From: Gamarada debralockiae
Taxonomy: Eukaryota > Ascomycota > Leotiomycetes > Helotiales > Hyphodiscaceae
Reading direction: 5' to 3'
DNA length: 64,000 nt
Assembly (NCBI GenBank): GCA_002803225.1
Contig: NXFV01000700.1
Location: forward strand, 1 to 64,000
Below the pieces are notes generated by a model. That model was not told the DNA's origin. It did not search any database and was given only the letters and a program-made list of their open reading frames with translations. Of the stretch, positions 35,525 to 46,228 are shown in pieces (the first letter of the stretch is position 1; every line of letters begins with the position of its first letter). The position numbers and the translations under genes are program-made.

Positions 35525-36358
35525 ATGCCACCCCGCCGACGTATCTCACGCGTCAACCCCAAACCCTCCAAACCACTCACAACCTTCCACTGCTTCCCTC
35601 TCCTACCGCCCGAAATCCGGCTGCAAATCTGGTCCTACACCCTTAAAACGACCTTCGTGCCAATCCAATGGAACTCCACCCGTCGCCTTTTCACTTCCCC
35701 TCGCAAACCCCCTTCCCTCTTGTCCATAAACCAAGAAGCCCGCGCATTCGGCCTAAAACACTACACTCTCTCCTTCGGCTCATCCCCCGAGTTCGCAAGA
35801 GTATATTTTGATTTCGAGAGGGATGTTCTGTACGTGGATTGGGAAGCTTTGGGCCCGGCTCCCGGCCGGCTGGGCGCGAGGAAGATAAGTATGCGGGAGG
35901 TGGAGAAAGTACAGAGTTTGTTAATCAACGAAGTGTCTTTGCTGGAACATGCTGAGGAAAATATGCGGGAGCTGGCGAAATTCAAGGGGCTGAAGAATAT
36001 TGCTGTGATATGCGATAAAGAGCTCCTTCAATCAGGGTCACAATTTGGGACGGAGGAGATGGCTGCGTTTGGGGAGGCTATTGAGGGGGGAGGGGAGGAG
36101 AGATGGCCAAGTTTAATTTGTTTGAGGGATGAGGAGGATGGGGAAGGTTGTTCGAGGCATTGGTGGTTTGATGGATGGAATCAACGGGCTTGTGGGGGGC
36201 AGAAGATGACGTGGGAGGAGGCGATGAGCGAGTGTTTGAAGATGACGCTTGTGGGGCGTGATGAGGAGGATGTCTGGGGCATGATGGGGATGGATATAGT
36301 TAGTTTTCATATGGGGTATCATTTGCATGAGGAGTTTTTGGGACCGTGGGATCTGTGA
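35525..36358 (+). CDS. 2EXR domain protein
   Basis: A single exon of 277 residues from ATG 35525. The N-terminus carries the 2EXR signature (FHCFPLLPPEIRLQIWSYTL), followed by PSLLSINQEARAFGLKHYTL and a FDFERDVLYVDW strand region. This is the usual layout of this fungal family, whose two-strand/two-helix motif superficially resembles an F-box. The C-terminal half is acidic, Gly/Glu- and Trp-rich. Families of this type are greatly expanded in Leotiomycetes, and no biochemical function is established. The third-codon base use shifts to G-rich after about 35850, but the frame stays open and plausible. Confidence 0.82.
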   Translation: MPPRRRISRVNPKPSKPLTTFHCFPLLPPEIRLQIWSYTLKTTFVPIQWNSTRRLFTSPRKPPSLLSINQEARAFGLKHYTLSFGSSPEFARVYFDFERDVLYVDWEALGPAPGRLGARKISMREVEKVQSLLINEVSLLEHAEENMRELAKFKGLKNIAVICDKELLQSGSQFGTEEMAAFGEAIEGGGEERWPSLICLRDEEDGEGCSRHWWFDGWNQRACGGQKMTWEEAMSECLKMTLVGRDEEDVWGMMGMDIVSFHMGYHLHEEFLGPWDL

Positions 36359-36700
36359 GGGATGGGTTTGTGAAGGTTTTAGGAGCCAGGAGTGGCTGAA
36401 AAGTCTTGTTGGGGACTAGATCTTTTATCAAGGGCTACTTTACATATGTAAGATATATTAAGGAGCTTAAAGTATTAATATCATAATATGCTTCACTTCA
36501 CATCTCCTTTCACTATGCCAGTCCAGACTCTAGGCAAGTATCTCAATTGTGGTGACAATATGAGAGTTCCTCTGTATCCTTGATCACATTTGCTAGTCCT
36601 GTTGAATATTTCCTGACATGGATCCCACCCCCGTCCTAGACGCCGTACAGCCATTGCTATGCAACCCTAATTTCTTATCCCTTTTCCACATTAGACTCTC
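36359..36700. other. Convergent intergenic region, 2EXR gene / RFC2
   Basis: 3' flanks of two converging genes. AT-rich near 36430-36490. No gene is seen. Confidence 0.5.
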
Positions 36701-38008
36701 TCAAGCACCAGCCAACACATTTGATATTTTTAACGACAGATCAAGAATTGTGAGATGTTCATCCGAACCGTCCACAAGACGCTTGTCCGACTCAGAGAAG
36801 AGCAAGGTGATCCTATTCTTCTGAATGTCTGGAATCGACTCGTTGTAGATGATAGATTGGTAGAGCTGTGCTTTGTTAGAATTTGACTGAAGGATGAGAA
36901 TGATAATCACATACCTGGGTAACCACCTGAGAAGCACTCCACCCATCTGCAACCATATCCGTAACAACCTTAGCAACAGCCTCGTACACAAGCCCTTTAG
37001 ATCGAGGCTGCATTGCCTTGACCAATTGCTCAATCGTCTCATCCGGAATCACACCAGCAATATCCTCAACGCTCTTGACCGTAACCATCTTGCCCTCCTT
37101 CTCATCCACATCCATAGCATCATCATCATCCTCCTCATCCTTCAAACCGACCGCACCCACCAACCTCGCCGCACTCTGCAAGAACGTAATCGCCTTCCGC
37201 AAATCCCCCTCACTACACTTAATCAACGCATCCGCGGCCCCATCGTCAAGCTTAACCCTCTCCTTCTCCGCAATCTCCTCAACCCTCTTCTTCGCATTCC
37301 CCTGATCCAAACTCTTGAACCTAAACTTCGAGCACCTAGACGCCAACGGATCAATAATCCTCGTCACATAATTACAAATCAAACAAAATCTAGTAATCTT
37401 GCTATATGTTTCCATTGTTCGTCGTAGCGCGGATTGGGCATCTTGTGTCATGGAATCGGCTTCGTCGAGAATGATGATTTTGTAGGGAGGACACGGGTAT
37501 TGGGCTCGGTAGGCAGCGGAGGGGTTCGAGAGTTGCATGCGTGCGAAGTCTTTGACTTTTTCGCGCACGATACTGATTCCGCGTTCGTCGGAGGCGTTGA
37601 GTTCGAGGACACGGGTTTTGATCAGTTCGGGGCCGTAGAGCTCCTTTGCTAGGGCCAGGACGGTGGATGTTTTGCCTGTTCCGGGTGGGCCATAGAAAAG
37701 CATATGGGGGAGCTGGTGCCATGTCAGTAGGTGTTGTTTAGGTCGTTTAATGAACGTACGTTGGAGGATTGAAGAGTTCGCTGCAGGACTGTGATGGTGT
37801 GGTCTTGAGCTGTTACGTCGCTGAGGTTCTTCGGGCGACTAAATTTACATTAGCAGAGAAAAAGAAGCTTGCGCGATATTTCGAAGGCTTACTATTTCTC
37901 TACCCACGGTTGGAGTCTGGTTGTCTCTTTTGGCGGAGGGACTTTTGAGGATGTGCCATTGGTGGCAGCTGCCTCCTTGCGGGCTTTAAGATCGAAGAAA
38001 CCTGCCAT
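36701..38008 (-). CDS. RFC2: Replication factor C subunit 2 (clamp loader ATPase)
   Basis: Complement join(36701..36865, 36915..37712, 37760..37838, 37893..38008) gives 385 residues. It is a small subunit of the RFC complex that loads PCNA at primer-template junctions, and is also shared by checkpoint loaders. Motifs: RFC box II ([12 protein letters not shown]), Walker [12 protein letters not shown], Walker [12 protein letters not shown], the SRC arginine finger region [13 protein letters not shown], and [10 protein letters not shown]. The closest match by these blocks is yeast Rfc2 (353 residues). It is longer because of an acidic insertion ([17 protein letters not shown]) between the AAA lid and the C-terminal collar domain. 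The protein begins [15 protein letters not shown]. Confidence 0.94.
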
Positions 38009-39516
38009 TATTACAGATTGCCCGAAACAAATATGCAGAGGAATTTGTGTTGATATGATGGAGACGAAAGGTCGCCGTTGAAGATGGACGCGCTTGAATT
38101 TTGGGACGCGATTTCCACTCTACGCGAGACCCCTGTCAATATGGGGCTGCGTGACGGACGAGGCTGACAAGGCTACGATTTTTGAGGGCTTTTCAAGGCG
38201 CAAGAAAACTTTGGACCTTCCTATTTTAGCAATTATGATATTAAACTCTTTGATTACTGTATACATTCTCAATTCCTTAATTTATCTGGCTATCGTACCT
38301 ATTGATGTAAGATCCTAATCATTCAATCTCATTTGCCATCTCCCTCCCTTTACGCCTTTGCACTGATGGTCTCTCCAAAGTTTGTCTTTTGACAAACCCC
38401 GTTCTCTTCTCAGCCCATCATCTTTCATTCGAGTAGAGTCGAAGAAGGATTATCGGAATCATTGTTTTAAAAAGAATCTGAATGAAACATAAATCCAGCT
38501 TGCACCAGCTCGAGGGCTTCGAAACGCTGTCTATAACTTTCGTCTACATCAAACTCTCTCGTTTCAAACCCCTTGTGGTTCGAACAGAATTCGATTACCA
38601 CACACGAAGAGCTTCTTTCAAAAGCCACCTACCAATGATGTACGATGTTGGGAGATCCTCTGAGCCTTCTCGTTTGGGCCAAAGCAGCGTCATGGCACAG
38701 AATCGGCAAAGCATTCTGCGAATCCTGCTTCCATATGATGCACTGGCAAGACGTCTATAGTTATTCAATCCAATTCAACGACCGTGCATGTGTGGCAGCA
38801 ACATCCAAGTATAAATCATTGATTCCATATGAGTGGCTGAACCAGACGAATACGGAACTATGTGATCGGCCATTAACATATATCTAAGCACTCAGAAATT
38901 TTGAACAATTTACAAGGAGGGCTTCAAGAGCGATCCACCTCTATGGCCCAAAAACAGTGAACGGTACAAAATTATGAGAATCTCTCCGAGGTCATTCTCT
39001 GAAAGTTCAAATCGCTCATTGGAATTGAACGACCAAGGCCTCCTTTCAACCGAAGCGGAAGCATCCTTTGGCAAACATACACTGAGAAAGTTTATAAAGA
39101 ATCCTTAATTTCAATTGGGCGATTGTCGGACAATCTCGCTTGCCAAGAGGCCATACTCTTGTACGTACTAAGAGCACATTATTATGTGCTCAATATCTCT
39201 CGCAAAGCCGCTTGGCCGAGAAGGTTTCCACAAAAACACAGAACTATGATATGACAATAAGACATAATTCTAATGTAGAACCCATATCCGAGGTTTTAGC
39301 CGGATGTCAATTCATTTCCAGATAGAGAATTTTGACAAGTTGACAAGATTAGAGAAATGTCACATTGTGACTTGTGAGAGGCTAAAAGCAGGATTTTGGC
39401 ACCCCGGCTTACTACATATATACCGCAGTGACTCCCGCCTTTGAAATGAAACATTCTGAACCGATTCTGAAATTTGAAAAGCCAATAGCTACTTGATTTT
39501 GAAACTTTGCTTCAAG
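38009..39516. other. Divergent intergenic region, RFC2 / copper transporter
   Basis: About 1.5 kb between divergent starts. An ATG-started frame of 92 codons (38482-38760) has no recognisable features and I do not call it. A TATA-like ATATATA at about 39416-39422 sits about 95 bases before the transporter ATG. I did not find a clear TTTGCTC copper-response box near the start. Confidence 0.45.
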
Positions 39517-40294
39517 ATGGATATGGGTACTTCGACAATGGCGGGGATAGCCACCACAACCTCCTCAGGAGCCCCGGCAGCGACTACATCGGCGATGAGC
39601 ATGAGCATGGGAGCAGACTGCAAGATCTCTGTAAGCTAGTAGTTCAGTCCCAAATTCTCAGCGCTCAACCTGACCGGCGTGTAGATGCTGTGGAATTGGT
39701 ACACGATCGACTCCTGTTCGGCTCCCCGTACCAGGCTCCCATCACATCGATTGACAGCTCACAATTCACAGGCTTCATCTCTACATCATGGCACATAACC
39801 TCTCACGGAATGTTTGCAGGCTCCTGTATAGGAATCATCCTGCTCGTCATGTCCCTCGAGTTCCTTCGTCGCTTAGGCAAAGAATATGACCGCTACATCC
39901 TCCGCCAACATCAACACGCAGCATCTTGTGCTCCAGTCTACCAATCCCAAACTGAACCATCCAAACTTGATCCTAATAACGGCAGCAACGACAACAGAGT
40001 CTTGACTGCTGGAAATGGAACTCCAGTGACGTTCAGACCCAATGCGATTCAGCAGGCTGTTCGTGCCACTCTTCACATGGTGCAATTCGCTGTTGCTTAT
40101 TTTGTGATGTTGTTGGCGATGTATTATAACGGGTACTTTATTATTTGTATCATTGTTGGGGCGTGGTTGGGTGCGTTCGTGTTTAGCTGGGAGACTGTTA
40201 GCCTTGCGTAAGTTGACATTGTTGGATGCTAGGGGATGAAAAGCTGACTGATTGCAGTGGTCCGAAGGAAGAGGTCACTGTGTGTTGCGGATGA
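39517..40294 (+). CDS. Ctr-family copper transporter
   Basis: Model join(39517..39630, 39685..39715, 39772..40207, 40258..40294) gives 205 residues. It imports Cu(I) across the plasma or vacuolar membrane as a trimer. The extracellular N-terminus is Ser/Thr- and Met-rich (AMSMSMG). A 31-base exon encodes MLWNWYTIDS, which joins to CFISTSWHITSHGMFAGSCI in exon 3, the expected Ctr block before TM1. TM2 has the Mx3M copper motif (MLLAM), and TM3 has the GxxxG packing motif (GAWLG). The C-terminus ends VTVCCG, matching the terminal Cys pair of the family. The block order is closest to yeast Ctr3-like proteins. The exon 2 donor is GTTCGG, a weak but frame-required site. Confidence 0.9.
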
Positions 40295-40584
40295 CGAGTT
40301 GGTGATACCATGTCTGACAGAGATGCCCAGTTTCAGAGGGTTCCACGTGTATCAGAGGAAAGGAAAGGTGTATCATGACATGGGACGAAGATGAGTTTTG
40401 GATATGAAGTGTTGATTATGAACAGAGAAACATACAATGCTCTTGCAACCACCTCCGTGGATGACCAACCAGTACGCCTCTAGACGCTCCCTCATTTGTG
40501 CCACTGCCATCTATGCATCCAAATGAGTTGTTGTATCCTGTTTGGGATATGTTCTATTCTCATCTAATACCCCGAGACCCATAC
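40295..40584. other. Convergent intergenic region, copper transporter / SMM1
   Basis: Short 3' flanks of two converging genes. Nothing else is seen. Confidence 0.5.
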
Positions 40585-41887
40585 TTACACAGTCAATGCG
40601 ATTGCCGGTTCGTTTTGAATGCATATCTCGGACAAAGGGTTCTGATCCTCAGTGTCGATCTTGCGGACCTTACTGTAATTCCCTCCAGCAGCCATAGCGG
40701 CCTTGTTCTTCTTGCCCCGTCTACTTTGGATTTCGTTTTCTCCAGTTATGCCAATTTTCTTGTCAACTTCTTTTGCTTGTGCCTCCAGATGTTCAAAACC
40801 TAGCATGTGACAGGCCTGGTAATAGCTCTTGCTGGTGGTGATCTCTCGGTATATCGGCTGCTTTCCTGGAATGAGGTGGGTGAGAAGGTATTTCGTATTA
40901 CCCCATCGATTCTCTACTTCCATAGAAGTCTTGATATATTCCTCCACAACCTCCTTCCAAGGAGCCAGTCCGCCATCTGCCTCGCGTCTGAAGCAACTTG
41001 AGTTTGCCTCCGCTGCGGTTGCAATCATAGCTCCATCGACTCCGAATTCGGTAATCAGTTGCTCAGCCTGCGCTCGATTCTCAACATCGCCATTCATGAG
41101 ACAAGCAACTCCATTCTCCTTACATATATCCGCAATCATTTTCAGTTGTTCCCGGATCGCTCGCTCTCGAGGTCGCATAGGAGTCGTCCGACAATGAACC
41201 GTCAACCCAGTAATTCCAGTAGCAACTAATTTCCGAACCAATGCCTCCGTCCTCTCCGCCGTTTCCAGTAATCGAATCTTGACACTGATCCCGATCTCAA
41301 ATTCCGTAGCTATCTCCTTCACCAAAGCCTCTAAAATCGAGCAGAGCTTATCCGGTGTTTGCAATAGAGCAGCGCCCATTCCGCCGCTTGTGCTGAAAGG
41401 CTTAGGGCAGCCCGCATTCACGTCAATACCTGCTACATCCCCTGCAACTATTCGCGCAGCTTGAACTGCTCTTTCTGGGTCCGATGTGCCAATTTGGAAG
41501 ATGAGACGCCTTCCTTCCCTCTCGGGGTGAAGTCGATAGATGAGACTCTCTTTCTGGTCTTTGCGTGGATCCTTCGCGCCGTGGGAAGGTAGTCGGGTGA
41601 AATCGATGGTCTTTAGGGTTTCGTTGACTTTGCGTGTGGTTCCTATCATCGATCTATCCACAGTTTCGGGGCCTGCAAATAGTTAGCAGTAGACCCATAT
41701 AAGTCCAAGAGAATTTCATACCCCATACCAGATCTGCTCCATAATGAAGAGCCAAGAGACGAGATGGAAGCTCTCCAGAGCGAACCATAGGCGCAAGTAC
41801 AATCTTTTCCCTGTAATCTACCCCATTTCGAGGGATGGGGACCCTTTTTGTGACCGATGTCATGATGGCTGAAATAAGACGTTGCAT
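40585..41887 (-). CDS. SMM1: tRNA-dihydrouridine(20) synthase
   Basis: Complement join(40585..41672, 41722..41887) gives 417 residues. It reduces uridine 20 in the D-loop of tRNAs using FMN and NADPH. Visible family blocks: APMVRSGELPSRLLALHYGADLVW (FMN barrel start), IFQIGTSDPERAV, the catalytic Cys in VNAGCPKPFSTSGGMGAALL, GLTVHCRTTPMRPRERA and LMNGDVENRAQAE. The Dus2 type is indicated by GCPKPFS and the tRNA-contact RTTPMRP. The C-terminal tail is Lys-rich and variable. I chose the ATG at 41887 (MQRLISAIMTSVTK); the ATG at 41863 is also possible. It shares a 321-base divergent promoter with IPP1. Confidence 0.93.
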
Positions 41888-42208
41888 AAAGGGGACATTG
41901 CAGGATACGTTTCTCGAAAGTAGAAAAGATGACTGATTCAAAGTTACGTCCAAAATAAAATTTCGAGTCAATCGCAAATCGCGGTCACGTGCAGATCTTA
42001 TCGTCCTTTCAGCTCGCGGCCTAACCTCTCTTGGATGTAGAAAATCTCCGCGTAGATCTTTGCTCGGGTGAAAGGTACTCTATGTGCGAGGGTCTTCGGC
42101 TTCTTCGAGCACTTACGGAACGTATAGGAAGGGCTAACTGCGCCGGCTCTAGAGTCCAAGATAGAAGACCCATTTCATTGCGTTATCGTCTCACTACGTG
42201 CAGCCTGA
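41888..42208. promoter_or_regulatory. Divergent promoter region, SMM1 / IPP1
   Basis: Both flanking genes start here, 321 bases apart (if IPP1 starts at 42209). No specific site was recognised. Confidence 0.5.
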
Positions 42209-43730
42209 ATGTTCTCTACAAAACAATTAACTCGAGCTTCATTCCGTGGAGTCAACTCAACAACCAGTAAACACTCTTCCCACATTTATCGGCAGCTGCA
42301 GGTGTTTTCGTTCACAGCCGCGCCTTCTGCATTCACCACACTGGCGCCATCCGACCCCCACAACAAAAATTCACCCCTCTCGCGAAGTTCACAGATAGCT
42401 CGCCACTTTTTCACTTCATCTCCAAACAACTCTGCAACAAGCGCGACCGCAAACATGGCCTCCCAATACAAGGTCAGAAAGGTCGGAGCTCCAAATACCT
42501 TGGAGCACCGTATCTACATCGAGAAGGATGGCGTCCCCGTCTCGCCCTTCCACGACATCCCTCTGTATGCCAATGAGCAGCAGACTATCTTGAACATGAT
42601 CGTTGAGATCCCACGATGGACCAATGGCAAGTTGGAGGTTGGTTGATAATTCCTGATTCTTTTTTCGAGCTCTGCTTGTCTTTGCTGCAACCCCGCACTT
42701 TGACTGATGTTGGCCCTCAATACACCGCCCATCTACAAATATATACACCGCAATATAGCTAACATTTACCTCTCAAACAGATCTCCAAAAATGAACTCCT
42801 GAATCCGATTAGTATGTTAATTCTCGGGGCATTTCAATGTCTATCTCACATTGAGTCGCGAGCTCTACTCCCGACCTCCCCTTTGAAGCAAATGCTGACT
42901 CTGCAACTCTCATAGAGCAAGACATCAAGAAGGGCAAGCTTCGATTCGTCCGCAACTGCTTCCCTCACAAGGGCTACCTCTGGAACTACGGTGCCTTCCC
43001 TCAGGTACGAATACTTACTCAACAATCGCTTTGCAGATGCTGACCGCCATTCAGACATGGGAGGACCCCAACGTTATCCACCCAGAGACCAAGGCCAAGG
43101 GTGATAACGACCCATTGGACGTCTGCGAGATCGGTGAGCTGGTCGGATACCCAGGTCAAGTCAAGCAAGTCAAGGTCCTTGGTGTCATGGCTTTGCTCGA
43201 CGAGGAGGAGACCGACTGGAAGGTTATTGTCATTGACGTCAACGACCCATTGGCTCCAAAGCTCAATGATGTTGAGGATGTTGAGAGGCACCTTCCTGGT
43301 CTGTTGAGAGCCACCAACGAATGGTTCCGTATCTACAAAATCCCAGACGGAAAGCCAGAGAACCAGTTCGCTTTTACTGGAGAGTGCAAGAACAAGAAGT
43401 GAGTTTGGTCACAATATTACTTCTCGTATGCGGGGCTAATGCGGTGATAGGTACGCCACTGATATCGTCCGTGAGTGTGCTGAGGCTTGGGAGAAGCTCA
43501 TCACTGGCAAGACCCAGCCAGGTGATATCTCTACGTAAGTTTAATACCTGTCTATGTTGAGCATGAGCGCTGTCTGACACATTCATAGCACCAACCTTAC
43601 CGTCAAGCACTCCCCAAGCCGTGTCAACCCTGACCAGCTTCCTCCTATCCCACCCAACGAGAACCTCGCTCCTGCGCCAATCGACCCAAGCATTGACAAG
43701 TGGTTCTTCATCTCCGGTGCTGCCAACTAA
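42209..43730 (+). CDS. IPP1: Inorganic pyrophosphatase with possible second, mitochondrial start
   Basis: Model join(42209..42637, 42781..42811, 42916..43004, 43055..43398, 43451..43534, 43589..43730) gives 372 residues. From the internal ATG at 42455 it gives 290, close to yeast Ipp1 (287). It hydrolyses pyrophosphate to phosphate, pulling biosynthetic reactions. The metal-binding signature [12 protein letters not shown], the [23 protein letters not shown] block and [11 protein letters not shown] are present. The 82-residue extension is Ser/Thr/Arg-rich with only one acidic residue and contains ARHFFTSS, a plausible presequence cleavage site. The first intron has a weak GTTGGT donor; exon 2 has only 31 bases. 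The short form is certain. The long form is an inference. Confidence 0.93.
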
Positions 43731-44227
43731 ATGTCTAACTGGAAGGAATGCATGCGATTTCGGAAGCATTGTTTGCAGGACTACTATAAAAGTCGCCTTG
43801 AATCACGTTTAGACGGGGCCGTTATGAAAATGCTATGAAAAATTTCCATGAATGCTCTCAGAACCGAATTGTATGGTGTGAATGTGTTTCTCTTTCCTAG
43901 GCTGTTTCTATCATACCAAATCTGTTCAACGCTTGAATGTGGGTAGACAGCCTCCAGCACGAGGCCAAACTAACCGCATACTTTCGATTACTTCCTTCAT
44001 CAGCCCACTTCTGTTGTTGAGACGAGAGAACCCTCTCTTTAAAATTCCAAGCCGAATTCGTAGAACTTCGGACGTGTAACGACAGAATCTTTCCCCATTG
44101 GGTTGGCGTGAAGAATCGGGATCTTCTATTCCTCAACTCCATGCTGCTAAACATCCAGCCTATTCATACACGGCCATGCATGAACGCCTCCCATATGCTA
44201 TGATATACAACCCTATGATCAATCCCA
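43731..44227. other. Convergent intergenic region, IPP1 / MRPL44
   Basis: 3' flanks of two converging genes. No gene is supported. Confidence 0.5.
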
Positions 44228-44619
44228 TCAGTTGCCAGTCAGCTCCTCCTGTCTGGACAGTATCCTCGAATGTCGATCCACCTCCTCTTGGACGCCTTTG
44301 ATGCCTAGCTTTTCCGTGTCGAGCTTCATTTCCTTTCCATCCTCTGCGAAAAGAATCAGTAACGTTCAGTTGTAGCAGATGCCGAAAGTCATGTGTGAAT
44401 AACAATTTCCAGAATAGCAATGGAAAATGGGTTCTCACTGAATTTGAGCTGCACGAAGCTCGGATCTTTCGACGCCCGCGGCAGCAGTTTTGTGCTGACT
44501 TTCATACCAGTCTGTCGCGCATTGGGTGGAAGGAAGGACAGAAATAATCGTGCGGTCTTTGCGCGTGGGGAGAATGGGTTGAAAACGGTTGACACCTCGG
44601 TGATGAATCGGGTTATCAT
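44228..44619 (-). CDS. MRPL44: Mitochondrial large ribosomal subunit protein mL53 (YmL44)
   Basis: Complement join(44228..44343, 44439..44619) gives 98 residues, the same length as yeast Mrpl44. It is a small mitoribosome large-subunit protein. The N-terminal block MITRFITEVSTVFNPF, followed by the AKTARLFLSFLP segment and KLLPRASKDPSFVQLKF, matches the family. The second exon supplies KDGKEMKLDTEKLGIKGVQEEVDRHSR in two adjacent pieces. The frame is open upstream of the chosen ATG (SSATSLK) but contains no ATG, so the start at 44619 is preferred. Its promoter is shared with SEC20 over 263 bases. Confidence 0.88.
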
Positions 44620-44882
44620 CTTGAGTGAGGTTGCGGAGGACAACTATGAATGCAATGTTAGCAATGACTGATACGTAGTCTTGGTTATGGAGCTTACTCG
44701 AGAGTCCAGAAGGCCGATTGTGTCTTGTGAGCAGTACCGGGTCGTAGGAGAGCAATGGCTGCGAAAAGTATATTGCGCGGCGCTACGTTTCTCCATTCCG
44801 AGCCCTTGATGCCAACTTTCTGCGGTAGTTGTCCAAAGCTTCCCCAGCTCATAACAACACAGCAGAATATTGAATAGTCAAA
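44620..44882. promoter_or_regulatory. Divergent promoter region, MRPL44 / SEC20
   Basis: Two ATGs only 263 bases apart in divergent orientation, so both promoters are compressed into this segment. Confidence 0.55.
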
Positions 44883-46228
44883 ATGTCCTTGGAAGCAGTC
44901 TCCCAACGGCTGAGCGAGTTACAAGAAACCAACAGACAATTAAAAGATCTCATCGAGCGGCTCGCAACCATCAAGTTTCAACCTGGATCAATTCCGCTCA
45001 AGAATGAAGAAGATGACAGTGTTATGGGAGAGCTCAAGTCAGAAATCCAACAAATTCTGAGAGAGCAATTCGAGGATTTCGCTCTCTTGAAAGAGGATGT
45101 CACCGATTTAAATAGAGTGAAGAATAGCAGCGAACTCCAGGCGCAAAAGGCTGGTCTAGAACAAGCTATTCAAAGAGCTGAGAACGAGGTTAAAGCGTAT
45201 GCGCAGATTTCTATTTTGCATTCTTATTCTTATATTTGTTGGTTGGCAGATGCTAAGATTCTTTCAGACACCGAGGAGAGTATCGAAAGGCAGTCTTAAC
45301 AGCAAGAGACAATCTCAACGCAGCCAAACGCGCCGAATACCTCCTCCTCGTAAACTCAGCCTTTGATCCCAAACCCCGATCGAATACATCATCGCCAGCT
45401 CCAGGACCACGGCGACGCGACAAAAAGGCTGTACAACTTTCGCAGGAAGAAAGGGAGGTCAATGCTAGCAGCGATGTTACACTTGCGCTGCGGCGGACTC
45501 ACGATATGATGGCTTCGGAGCTCTCACGGTCTCAGTTCGCTCATGATACTTTGAAGGAATCTACTGCGGCGTTGGCACAACTAGGGGAGACATATTCTAC
45601 GCTAGATACGATGTTGTCGAGCTCGAAGAATTTACTGGGCACTCTGTTGAGAAGTCAAAAGAGTGATACGTGGTATCTTGAGACCGCTTTCTATGTTCTC
45701 TGTACTACGATTGCTTGGCTTGTGTTTAGGAGGTTTCTGTATGGGCCGCTTTGGTGGTTCGTGTGGTTTCCTGTGAGGATATTCCTTAGGTCTTTGATAG
45801 GAGTTTTGACGGGACTTGGGCTGATAGGTGGTGGAAGTACTACTGTTGGAGTCGGTTCGGTGGTCAGTTCGATGGCCGGGAGTCAGACAGTGGTGCATAA
45901 TAGTGCGACCAGAGTTTCAAGGCCGACGATGGCACCCAGAGCTCCAAGTGTCAATGTTGGTGGTGGTGGAAAGGGCGGTCCTATGAAACCCAGGGAAACG
46001 CCTCAAGGACAAGGAGGGGAGACCGTCTCGGAGCAGGTTGGTCGAATTATCGACGACAGCCAAAACAATCAACCGCCAGAACAAGACGCTTGCGAAGAGC
46101 CTGTCGAGGAAACTATAGATGCCACAGAGAAGGAACAAGCCGAGGCACAAAGGAATCCTAAGAAGAGAATGTGGGAGGAGGGAAAGGAAGCCGCAGAGGA
46201 AGCGCAAAGGGCCAAGGACGAACTGTAG
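44883..46228 (+). CDS. SEC20: Sec20 SNARE for Golgi-to-ER retrograde transport
   Basis: Model join(44883..45196, 45268..46228) gives 424 residues. Sec20 is a Qb-type SNARE of the ER syntaxin complex (with Ufe1, Use1 and Sec22) that receives COPI vesicles. The N-terminal coiled coil (ERLATI, AIQRAENEVKA) is followed by the Sec20 SNARE region (LRRTHDMMASELSRSQFAHD ... STLDTMLSSSKNLLGTLLRS). One membrane anchor follows (WYLETAFYVLCTTIAWLVFRR), perhaps with a second hydrophobic stretch (WWFVWFPVRIFLRSLIGVL). A long luminal tail ends in KDEL. Yeast Sec20 ends in HDEL, so the terminal retrieval signal supports both identity and topology. The intron joins NEVKA to HRGEYRKAV. Confidence 0.93.

Noticed and set aside
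38577..38587. GGTTCGAACAG resembling a tRNA B box
   Set aside because: The 3' half does not match (no CC), and no A box or acceptor-stem pairing was seen at the proper distance.
38482..38887. Two overlapping ATG or non-ATG frames of 80-92 codons between RFC2 and the copper transporter
   Set aside because: No signal peptide, domain or splice continuation; composition looks non-coding.
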